Source: Pterois miles (taxonomy: Eukaryota > Chordata > Actinopteri > Perciformes > Scorpaenidae). From it: 64,000 nucleotides of DNA. This document shows, piece by piece, positions 22,450 through 64,000 of this stretch. Each line of letters opens with the position of its first letter. Position 1 is the first letter of the stretch. The DNA is taken from NCBI GenBank assembly GCA_947000775.1, contig CAMQGK010000334.1:1-64000 (forward strand), given 5' to 3'. The translations under genes were made by a program, and so were the position numbers. The notes beneath the pieces were generated by a model. That model saw only the letters and a list, made by a program, of their open reading frames with translations. It made no database searches and was not told where the DNA came from.

Positions 22450-22918
22450 CTACTCTCCTTTTTGCATCGAAAAGTGATGATTCTGGAGCAAACGTCATGG
22501 CTTTGGCTATCCATATGTCTGGGATGTTTGCTCTTTTCCTACAAGAACATGAAGTACATCAGAGGATGATTACGGTAGTTTCAAATCGTGGTGATTCAGC
22601 ACTACCTGCTTTAAACTCTAGTATATCAGAGTGTTTCTGTTGCTGAAGTGTCTGAGCTAAATGCTATATCACCCTGAATATGGACTCTAATGTGTGTGCA
22701 CACAAAGATGCAACAAAGGTGCAGAAATTTAATCAATACTTTTTTTTTTTTTAAATACATAGATGGTTTTGTAAAATCAGCCATATAAGCCTGAGTAGTG
22801 TTGGAAGTTGCAAAGTGATGCACATACTGTACAAGTGTGGTACAACACTGGACTCTGTAAATGAGTAGTCTTGGTTTTGTTTCAGGCTTTTAACATTGTG
22901 TATTTTTAAATTATTCAA

Positions 22919-22924
22919 AATAAA
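22919..22924 (+). terminator. zng1 polyadenylation signal
   Basis: AATAAA 470 bp after the zng1 stop codon, the first such hexamer in the 3' UTR. A GT-containing stretch follows within about 20-60 bp. This puts the 3' UTR at about 22450-22945. Confidence 0.7.
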
Positions 22925-22949
22925 GTTTCTTCTGAACATATTCTAAGAC

Positions 22950-24510
22950 TGCTTTGATAAACCCAAACAAAATCAATGTTTTTAGCCTTTTGTAAAAATG
23001 CGTAGTTGTAGCTGACAACGATAGACTATTAACACAACGGACACAAAGTGCTTTTGTGTTAAAGCGGTAAGTTCACCATGATACTCAACAAAGTGTGAAA
23101 AAGGCCTTAAGAGCATTAACATCTTAGCTTTTATTGTGAAACTTAAGGAATATTTTTAACTTCTGCATCCAGTCAGCAGTCCATAGTTGTTTATTTCACA
23201 AGTGGGATGACTGAAATGTTGTAAGCAAAGTCATAGTTAATAAATTACTGTATGTTTCCTAAACATGCCTTAACTTTAGTAGTGGCACTAATTTTTGTTA
23301 GTGTCATGCCAGCCTGTGTTATGTATATATAGTATGGATAAACTGTCTGATTCCTGAAATGTATTCAGCTTTCCACTACAGTTGTTACTGGTAATGTTTA
23401 ATCTTACATTGAACTCTATTTTTATTTGGTACCAATGGAGACCTTTAAATAAGTCGTTTAAGTAATAAGTAATAAGCCGTAATAAGTTTAATCATCTGTT
23501 GTTGTTTTTTTTTTTTTTTATCAATTTTTGCCTTGTTTCAAAATACTGGCAGTAATACTTGTTTCAAAATACTGTCAGTTTTACTAATGGTTGCAGTAGG
23601 TTACTTTGTCCTTTAGTTATGTGAGAGCCATCTCTCTCACACAGTAGGCCCAGTAAGGTGAGGAAATAGGTGGAGTTTTCCCAACTCGGTCATTTGCAAT
23701 GGATATGGTTTAGCAGCACAGTCGGTTTTAGCACATATCCGCTGTTGTACCGGTTTGCTTTGAGGATAGCTCTGCTCATTCATCCTGGTCGTAAAGCCGC
23801 GCTGAGCCCCGTAGCCCAGAGCGCACCGCTCAGCTCAGCCGTTTCCTACTCGATTCTGATGCTGATGGCCTCGTTAAGGCGACTATTGCTTCTTTTCACT
23901 GCTGGCTGCGGGACGCCCCACCACGGCCATTTTCATGGTCACGCCACCCGCGGGCATCCAGAGGTGGCAAACTAAACGAACCCGCGGGGGATCCGAGGGG
24001 GAAACACACTGGCTAGGCGTGGTGTTCAAACTCCCAGGAACTTCCCACCTCCAACTGTGCTGCTGCTGTACGATTTGTTATATCAGATGATTAAAATACC
24101 AGGAATAAACTTTAACCTCATCATATAAGTCTAAGCTGGTAGCATGTGTACATGTCACTTAACAATGGGTGCACATCAACCACTGTGAATGTGTTTACTG
24201 AATATGCTGCAGGAGTGCAAAATGTGATGAGCATATTTTGGTGTAGAGCCCTTGCAAAGATATGTAAGTGGTGAAACAGTAAGTTTTGTTTTATTTATGT
24301 AATTTTGTGTTGGCACTCACACTATCCAAATTAAATACATACATACTTTGCTATGGTCTTTTCTAAAATACATCACATTTCTTTGAATGAATAGGCCGCA
24401 CCTCAGGACCCCCAAGCACCCCCCCCCCTCGCATCCTCTGGCTCCCCGCGGCGTGGGGCCACTCTGATAGGTCCAGAGGGTTAATGGGACTGGCCTGCAC
24501 GGCAGCAGTC
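22950..24510. other. Intergenic region between zng1 and foxd5
   Basis: AT-rich until about 23640. A CpG-containing GC-rich patch at about 23760-24010 follows, and then the foxd5 promoter side. A 101-codon open frame at 23670-23975 crosses the GC-rich patch but has no recognisable domain. Confidence 0.55.
23760..24010. promoter_or_regulatory. GC/CpG-rich block upstream of foxd5, candidate regulatory DNA
   Basis: Contains AAGCCGCGCTGAG, CACCCGCGGGC and ACCCGCGGGGGATCC within otherwise AT-rich DNA, about 500-750 bp before the foxd5 TATA box. Regulatory function is inferred from position and composition. Confidence 0.35.
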
Positions 24511-24517
24511 TCCCAGC

Positions 24518-24524
24518 ATATAAA
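24518..24524 (+). promoter_or_regulatory. foxd5 TATA box
   Basis: ATATAAA within CAGCATATAAAGCC, 169 bp before the start codon. A start site about 30 bp downstream (near 24548) would give a short 5' UTR of about 145 bp without an intron. Confidence 0.7.
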
Positions 24525-24692
24525 GCCTCAGCCCTCCTTACCACAGCAAACAGCCAGTACGCGAAGAGAACAAGAACCACACGGTAGATGCGCTTTTACG
24601 CATGAATAGGGGCCTTTTACGCACGGCGAGCCATTAATGCTTCTTCGGCTCAGTTGAGTTCTTACGCGTTTTTGAGCATTCCGCGTGTGACC

Positions 24693-25724
24693 ATGACTCT
24701 CTCCAAAGAGTATGAATCTTCTCAACACGCCGCTTCACCTCTAGAAGAAAATGAGATTGACATAGTGGGCGAGGATGAGCCCACCCACGGGCGTTTATAT
24801 CGAAATGGGTGCTCCACGGACCCCGGGTCCTCGGCAGAATCTGGCGCAGAGTTTGACTCCTCAGAGCCAGACTCCTCGGGGGAAAGCGAGAACAGTTTTT
24901 GCGCAGACGTACCGGCGTCCAGAAAAGCAGCCCAGAGCAGCTCGGTGAAGCCTCCCTACTCCTACATCGCCCTCATCACCATGGCCATCCTGCAGAGCCC
25001 CGTGAAGAAGCTGACGCTGAGCGGCATCTGTGACTTCATCAGCAACAAGTTCCCTTACTACAGAGATAAGTTCCCCGCTTGGCAGAACTCCATTAGGCAC
25101 AACCTTTCCCTCAACGACTGTTTCATCAAGATCCCGAGGGAGCCTGGGAACCCGGGCAAAGGTAACTACTGGTCTCTGGACCCGGCCTCAGAGGACATGT
25201 TCGACAACGGCAGCTTCCTTCGGCGGAGGAAGCGCTTCAAGAGGAACCAACCCGAGCTTGGCAAAGACGGACTTTTATTTTACTCCAACTTGAACTGCTA
25301 CCGGCCCTACGGGCAACCATACTGCGTACAGGGACAGGTGAGCCCCCCGCCCGCTGCTCCTATCCGGTACATGCCTCTGCAGGAGGGACTCATGATGCCC
25401 CCCTCTTCCTATCACATTCTACCACAAACTTTGAGCAGTCACGGAAAGTGCAGCGGGCATAAAGACTTCAGAGAGCCCGCCGAGCCAAAGCCTTCGGCAA
25501 AGTGCTCCTTCAGCATCGACAGTATCATGAGCAAACCCTCTTCCATCACTCCACAGAATCCACAGCAGAACCCTCTTGGGTTCAGTCATCTCATGTCGGG
25601 CCCTGCTGCCTGTTTGGTGCCGACTCTCCTGCAGCCTCCCAGGACTGCTTTCTGCGCTCCCGCCATGCTGAGCACTGCTCCTCTAAGAAACGAGCACCTC
25701 AGACTCTCCTACCATCACTGCTGA
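24693..25724 (+). CDS. foxd5: Forkhead transcription factor of the FOXD4/FoxD5 group
   Basis: Single-exon gene for a 343-aa DNA-binding transcription factor acting in the nucleus. The forkhead domain spans residues about 86-184: KPPYSYIALITMAILQSP at the start, the recognition-helix segment WQNSIRHNLSLND at 130-142, and the basic tail RRRKRFKR at 177-184. The N-terminus has an acidic EIDIVGEDE stretch (21-29), typical of the FoxD class. FSIDSIM at 273-279 is an eh1-like motif that binds Groucho/TLE corepressors. Start: ATG 24693 is the first ATG of the frame, in context GTGACCATGA. Lying between zng1 and pgm5 marks it as the fish counterpart of mammalian FOXD4; fish and frog members are called foxd5 and are expressed in early neural ectoderm. 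The exact FOXD paralogue depends on this synteny, since forkhead domains are very alike. The coding part is far richer in GC than its flanks. Confidence 0.92.
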   Translation: MTLSKEYESSQHAASPLEENEIDIVGEDEPTHGRLYRNGCSTDPGSSAESGAEFDSSEPDSSGESENSFCADVPASRKAAQSSSVKPPYSYIALITMAILQSPVKKLTLSGICDFISNKFPYYRDKFPAWQNSIRHNLSLNDCFIKIPREPGNPGKGNYWSLDPASEDMFDNGSFLRRRKRFKRNQPELGKDGLLFYSNLNCYRPYGQPYCVQGQVSPPPAAPIRYMPLQEGLMMPPSSYHILPQTLSSHGKCSGHKDFREPAEPKPSAKCSFSIDSIMSKPSSITPQNPQQNPLGFSHLMSGPAACLVPTLLQPPRTAFCAPAMLSTAPLRNEHLRLSYHHC

Positions 25725-25926
25725 AGCCTTTACAGTGTCTGTATGTTCAATGGTGTAGCTCATTTCTTAAAGAAATATTTTAATTGCATGATATTTATGT
25801 GCGTTGACATTCAGAGTCTTAAAAAAGAAATCTGTGTAAATAAGATGAGTGGTAATATATATTTGTGAGACTTGCTGCGGTCAGTGGAAACCCTCGTTGT
25901 GCTTTTGTTTTTAATTAAGGTGTCAG

Positions 25927-25932
25927 AATAAA
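25927..25932 (+). terminator. foxd5 polyadenylation signal
   Basis: AATAAA 203 bp after the stop codon, followed by a T-rich stretch. This implies a short 3' UTR ending near 25950. Confidence 0.7.
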
Positions 25933-26243
25933 TGTCTGAAAAAATATGATGCTTCAAGCTCTTTATTTGGTTACGTAAAGCAGTAGTTTGCAGTTTGCAC
26001 ATGCTTGTTTGGCTCAGGGTGCAGTAGATATCTTAGAGGGAATATAACAGCAAAAACTACCTGATGTTAATACTTTTCCCCCCATATCATGTAGCCTGGG
26101 AAAAACGTTTTTTGTTATCTTGAGATGTATCAGATGTCAGTTTAGTTTGGTTCTCTCCAAAATTCACAATATGTCATAATTAAAATTAAATTAAATTTAA
26201 TACTTAATAATCAACAATTGTTTTTTTTTTTTCAACCAGCAGA

Positions 26244-26463
26244 TTAACCCTCTGAGACCAATAATAGATCATTTTTGTCTTTTTTTTGGGGGGGGGGGGG
26301 TACAGGGGGTCTTTAGGTGGAGATAGCAGCTCAGTGTACAGTATGTCACATAGTGGAGGCATCTGAAGGCTGGGAACTGGAAGATTAAATTGAAATGTAG
26401 ATGAACACTGTGTGTCAAATTGTTCTAGTCATAAATCAGAAACAAACATTAATTATTAAAAAG
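26244..26463 (+). repeat. Dispersed repeat, copy of 1140-1356 in opposite orientation
   Basis: Begins TTAACCCTCTGAGACC, includes a G-run at about 26288-26300, and continues with TTTAGGTGGAGATAGCAGCT. It aligns by eye with the reverse complement of 1140-1356. Confidence 0.7.
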
Positions 26464-26559
26464 CATTTATAAAAGTGTATAAGGGTTTAGTACATTATAA
26501 TGGTCATCGCTTATGTCTCAACTTGTTGCAGCAATTTTTGGGTTGATATCATTTGAATG

Positions 26560-26615
26560 TGAATTTCCCCACTGTGGGACCAATAAAGGAATATCTTATC
26601 TTATCTTATCTTATT
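26560..26615 (+). repeat. LINE-tail-like sequence with (TTATC)n
   Basis: GAATTTCCCCACTGTGGGAC followed by CAATAAAGGAATA and a run of CTTAT units. A shorter copy lies at 2828-2872. Such endings belong to fish non-LTR elements; the exact family is not established here. Confidence 0.55.
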
Positions 26616-27935
26616 TGTAACACAGATTTGGTGCTAAATTTAACATTTTTTTTCACCCCTCGAGAATTGATAAAAATGATCAATAATCCCTCAAAAATAC
26701 CACATTAAGACACCAAGACCTTGAGGAACACCATAAAAAATCCATGTTGTGATTTGGTATCAAAAAGTTTTGACATTTAGAGATCTCTGCAAGAACTGCA
26801 TTTTTTCGCAATGGGACGGTGCGCTTTTATTCTTTAAACTTCTCAGAAACCTTCTTATTGTCAATCTACCTATGAATCAATCAAAAAAAAAAAAAAAACT
26901 TTTAAAGAGAAACTTCTGTATTTTCTCTTGTGCCTAACACACTGGGAGTCCACACATTTATCAAAACGAATAGCCTAAAATTACAAATAAAAAACAAGAA
27001 ACATTAAAACATCTGTTCACTTACTATTTCGGTTCTATTTGTTGTGAGATGAAACAGCTTTTAAATTAATATCAGTTCAGTTCTTTCTTCCTGCCTCCAG
27101 GTCGCACTGTTTACCAAATATTGGAGCAGATATAATGCTGCAGACGTCTAGTGATGGCCTAACCTATTCCTGTAGTAAATGCAATATCACATATATGATT
27201 CATTTCCTGCAATTAAAAGCTACAGGCCCACTAAAAACATATGCAAAGAGATTACAGGAGAAAGTGAGATGTGGAACTGAAGCTGCTGAAACAAAACTGG
27301 TTTAAAAGGAAAATGCTCTTATTATACATTAGATATATTCTTATTATTTTTATTATTATATATTTTAAATGATCATATAACTATAAATTAGAGGAGTTCT
27401 GCTCAGTTTGCTGTTATTTCCTTCTTTTAAACTCCTATGAGTGACTCCAGCCTTCATGCCGGGCAGGGTGGACAACACAGACACTAGCAGTGTCCGGTTG
27501 CAGCCCGGTGGTCCCGACACAATCCCCCTGCGCCATCAGTCAAAGGTCTATTTTTGGGCTGAGGCTCAGCTGATTGTGGGCCTTGTAGATTCTGGCCCTG
27601 CCTGCTTTTTTTTTTTTCTCTTGTAGTCAGTTGTTCAGGCTTATTAGGAAAAGAGGGAGTTGTCTTGCAGCAGAGGAGAGTTTTGCTGAATGTGAAGTTC
27701 AGTAGTGAGGGATGCAGCTCTGTAGGCTACAACAGAAGCTGCCGAGGTGAGGACATTACAGGCTGCAGGGTGTTTCCTTCCATCCCCGTGTTGGACTGCA
27801 GGGACCCAACGTCTGTAACTTTACAGGCAGATAGACCAACATCTGTGCGCTCTGTGGTCGGGCACCACCACCAACAGCAGCAACTTCATCTTGTTTGATC
27901 GGCGTCCCGCCCGTTGGGTCCTGGTGAGGAGCAGG

Positions 27936-60883
<32,948 letters not shown>

Positions 60884-61177
60884 GCAACCAGGAAAACACA
60901 CTCACATGCACACACACACACACACATCATCTAACTGCTCACACAGGCAAAAAATACCTTCAAAATATCATTTCCCTGTACTTACAGTATCTGTCATTTT
61001 TCAACCCCTTCTCTGTGGCTGTATTCTCATTTTTATTCTGGCCCTCTAACCACAAGGTGCTTATCTCTCAAAAGGAAAGCGCAATGTTCTTGCAACTGTT
61101 TTGTTTATTGACCACTATCGAAAATGTTGAATATTCAGTGTCTACAACAGGGAAGCTATTTAATTATTGCTATAAAT

Positions 61178-61183
61178 AATAAA
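61178..61183 (+). terminator. pgm5 polyadenylation signal, proximal candidate
   Basis: The first AATAAA after the pgm5 stop codon, 295 bp downstream. Further AATAAA hexamers at 61415-61420 and 61723-61728 could give longer 3' UTRs; the last is followed by a TTTTTCTGTGTGTAG stretch typical downstream of cleavage sites. Confidence 0.5.
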
Positions 61184-61749
61184 AATAATGACAAAATATG
61201 TAAACAGCAACCCTATTATGAATGTGCAATGTTTGTGGCTTGCAGTTATCAAGACTTATTGACAAAGGGAGCCTAAGATAATTGTTTAATTCACCATGCT
61301 GTTTTGTATAACAGTGCAGCGTTCACTTGTCGTATTGCTTTACCTATCCTCTTATATATGTCATCATTCTCAACCATTTCATGCAGAGATAATCAAACTT
61401 TTGTCTAAGTGTAAAATAAAACAGGCGTTGCATCACAACTATATATCTGTGAAGTGAATTGCAATTAGTTTATGTTTGATATATTAATGTTAATGCATAT
61501 ATAGCTCTATGAAGTAGTGGGAAGACTCTTGTTTACTACCTAAGGACATGTATTCAAAATGTAAAATAACAAAATAATGAATGAGCCCACAGGTAAGGAA
61601 AAAGAAAATATATATTTTAGATGTGTTTGCTAATCTGGCTTTCTCTTTAATTTGTCAGTTTAAGCCTTTGGGAATGCTGTATAACCATATTTGAATATAT
61701 ATATATATTTTTTAAAAATCCAAATAAACTTTTTCTGTGTGTAGCACTC

Positions 61750-64000
61750 GCCTTTTTTAATTGAAACGGACAGATCTAATGGGGACAAATAAAAATACAC
61801 CAGCGTGAGATATGTTTCCCTTAGGCGTGTTTTGGATTTTAATTAAACAGATTTTTCATAATTAAGAGCACCATGTTGTGCTGATACTATATATCATGTG
61901 GTGATTGAACATCCTTGAGGAAAAGGAGGCTTTTGTTTGTGGAGCGCAGCGCCGGCTTTTGAACCTGAGTGTGAAATGTGTTGAAGCTGTTGTGTTGAGA
62001 TAAGAAATGAAGAGGGCTGATCTTTATACGACCTGAATGAGACGCAGAGAGCAGGAACTCATAAACACGCTGATTGCCGTCATTACGAGTTGAGGATATG
62101 CCAGTGGATATCCGCGAGGATGCGTTCACTCAGTCAGCCAGACATTACCTGTCAGCCATTACAGGTTATTGCCCCATCCAACTCTTTTATAATGTCAGGG
62201 GTTATTTCTGAGGCTGGCTGAGGATCAATGCCAGTTTATCAGAAGACTGTTCACGCTTCAGCTGAAATTGTTCATACGTCAGAGACAAGTGTCTAATAAG
62301 TAGGGGCATGATTATACGAATACTTTCCTTTAAAGTACTGCGTAATTGAAATGATGCTAACAACCCCCATTTTCATTTATGATGTGCATGAAAATGCACA
62401 AGCTGCAAAGTTGCAGAACATTGTTCCTCCACCAGTATCTTTATTGTGGTGAACTTTTCAGGTAAGCTGTTGGGCGTGCTTGAGAGGAAACTCATAATCT
62501 ATTAAAATAGTGTGTTAGGACGTGTCACGGTGACACAGACTGAAAAGAGGGTGTAAGAAAATATTGATAGAAGTATCGCGATATTTTGTGTCGTGATAAC
62601 GTATCGAGTCTCCAAAACAGTGTATTGAGTTTCAGTTAATTTCTTAAAAATCTCACGGGCTGCTGTCAGCCCTGGGCACTATTCAGTCTGTCAGAGGTTG
62701 TAGCGGGCTCAGTTTTAAAAATTGAGTGAAGATACTGGCATCATATGAAACTAGAAAACCGACGGAAACCGGTCACAGTCCAGTCCTTTATGCAAAAGAC
62801 GCTAAATAACCCTCAACACTTACGCTAAATTTGGCACCTGACCTCACACCTCTAGATATGTGAATGAAAATGGTATTCACGAGTCTCCCCTTTATAGTCA
62901 AGCCCACTTTATGATAATCACATGCAGTTTTGGGTAAAACCATCCTATTTTTGCATGCAGTATAAATATGTTATCTTAACCTCATCTTTTCCTAAAAATT
63001 TGACTTTTTTTTTTAAAAAGGGCAATATATTGCCTTGCTCACAGTAGCACAATATATTGAATTACCCCTGTATCATGATACATATCATATCGCCAGATTC
63101 TTGCCAATACACAGCCCTACTCACAAGTCTCTGGACAGACTTCCATTATATATGTGCAAATGTATTTCACAAAGTCCGTCTTGCAATCATTAGCTCAGAT
63201 CACAAGACATGTTTGCCCCCCAAGTGTAGACAGAGACTGGAAAGAAAGCCGTTTCTGCTCCAGCCACTAAAGAAAAAGCACTTTAAATTGGTATGTCCTA
63301 ATTTTATCCTGTTTTAGTATTATTATCTATTTTAATCTTGCTTTATCAATTGTCTGATTTTGTATTGTTTTGCTGTTGAATCTTCAACTTTTTATGCGGC
63401 CAACTTGGCTTCCTTTTAAAAGAGTTTTTCAACCTAAGTGAGACTAGCTGGGTTAAAGAAACGAAAGAATAAATAAACATAAAAAAGAATAAATAAACAT
63501 AAAATCTAATTTGTAGGATGTTGTGGTGGCCAGTATGGGTCCAAAATGTTGTCTATGTAATACTACTATCCCCAGTTTAAGTCCAAACATTTGTTGCATG
63601 TTGTCTCCTCTTATTTAACTTCAGCTTATATGTTGTCATGTAATTCAGTTTCATTATTGTTGCAGTACAATCATATTTTCAAGTAGGATCAGCCTATAAA
63701 TATAGTCAACTCAGTTGTTTAAAAAAATAAAATTGAGTCCTATTTTGAAATGATATCAGGCTGCCTGGTAAGAAGATTTACATTTACAAATAATTTTATG
63801 AACAGTTGGGGAATGTGAAAATTGCCATAATTTATAATGCAAAGTCTACCAAGGGCTGACTATATACTGAGAAATACACATTTCAAACACAAGCACTACA
63901 GTTTAACGACACATTCAGCTTTAAGGACTTAATATTTCTATTCCATATGACAAATCACCCATAGAGGGGGTGGCATCATTCACTCCAAGACAAACAGTTG
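61750..64000. other. Non-coding flank downstream of pgm5
   Basis: Non-repetitive DNA at about 61800-62300 that could include conserved non-coding sequence, then dispersed repeat V copy 2, then a T-rich and A-rich LINE-tail-like stretch at about 63290-63500. No next gene is visible before the window ends. Confidence 0.5.
62552..63119 (+). repeat. Dispersed repeat family V, copy 2, mosaic
   Basis: Starts GTAAGAAAATATTG, has TATCGCGATATTTTGTGTCG, and ends GATTCTTGCCAATACACAGC like 17617-18011. Inside, about 62858-62938 matches 29030-29108 of the hAT-like element (GTGAATGAAAAT, ACTTTATGATAATCACAT). Confidence 0.65.

Larger units (their letters stand above)
25950..27700. other. Intergenic region between foxd5 and pgm5
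   Basis: Contains a dispersed repeat at 26244-26463, a LINE-tail-like copy with (TTATC)n at about 26560-26615, and a stretch at about 27090-27300 without recognised repeats that could hold pgm5 control elements. The pgm5 5' UTR must begin somewhere near its 3' end. Confidence 0.55.

Noticed and set aside
23670..23975. 101-codon open frame upstream of foxd5
   Set aside because: No known domain, no plausible splice partners, and it crosses a GC-rich patch where long chance frames are common.
24654..24692. Upstream extension of the foxd5 frame
   Set aside because: It would need a TTG start; the first ATG is at 24693 and has a good context.

Overview
The window looks like a teleost fish chromosome, probably percomorph-like. 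The genes are split by GT-AG introns, there are long (CA)n microsatellites and many dispersed repeats of fish type, and the three protein genes are vertebrate genes. I could not name the species. All three genes lie on the + strand and were assembled exon by exon; every reading frame stays intact across the splice sites I chose.

Layout: (1) 1-2000 holds a possible edge exon of an unidentified minus-strand gene, a tRNA-derived SINE, another dispersed repeat and the zng1 promoter side. (2) 2461-22449 is zng1 (cbwd), a COG0523/CobW-family zinc GTPase chaperone: 15 coding exons, 370 aa. (3) 24693-25724 is a single-exon forkhead gene of the FOXD4/foxd5 group, 343 aa, with a TATA box about 170 bp upstream of its start codon. 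(4) 27936-60883 is pgm5, a phosphoglucomutase-like protein of muscle and adhesion sites: 11 coding exons, 567 aa, with a 13.6-kb intron 6 full of repeats. (5) 60884-64000 is the pgm5 3' UTR and non-coding flank with one more repeat.

The order zng1-foxd-pgm5 matches the CBWD-FOXD4-PGM5 neighbourhood known from human chromosome 9 and supports all three calls. The genes do not form a pathway: one is zinc metallochaperoning, one is an embryonic transcription factor, and one is a structural or glycolytic-family protein. Their linkage looks like old synteny.

Most of the remaining sequence is intron and intergenic DNA with transposon remains: tRNA-derived SINEs (one with a perfect 9-bp target-site duplication), two solo LTR-like elements, an antisense LINE fragment that touches the zng1 exon 4 splice acceptor, a degraded LINE 3' end, a hAT-like nested element, a foldback element, and several repeat families with two or three copies inside the window. 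Two copies of one family carry near-consensus CTCF-like motifs inside pgm5 introns. I found no rRNA, tRNA gene, CRISPR array or clearly new protein system. The most useful leads are the preserved catalytic motifs in fish Pgm5, the repeat-borne CTCF-like sites, and the LINE next to the splice acceptor.
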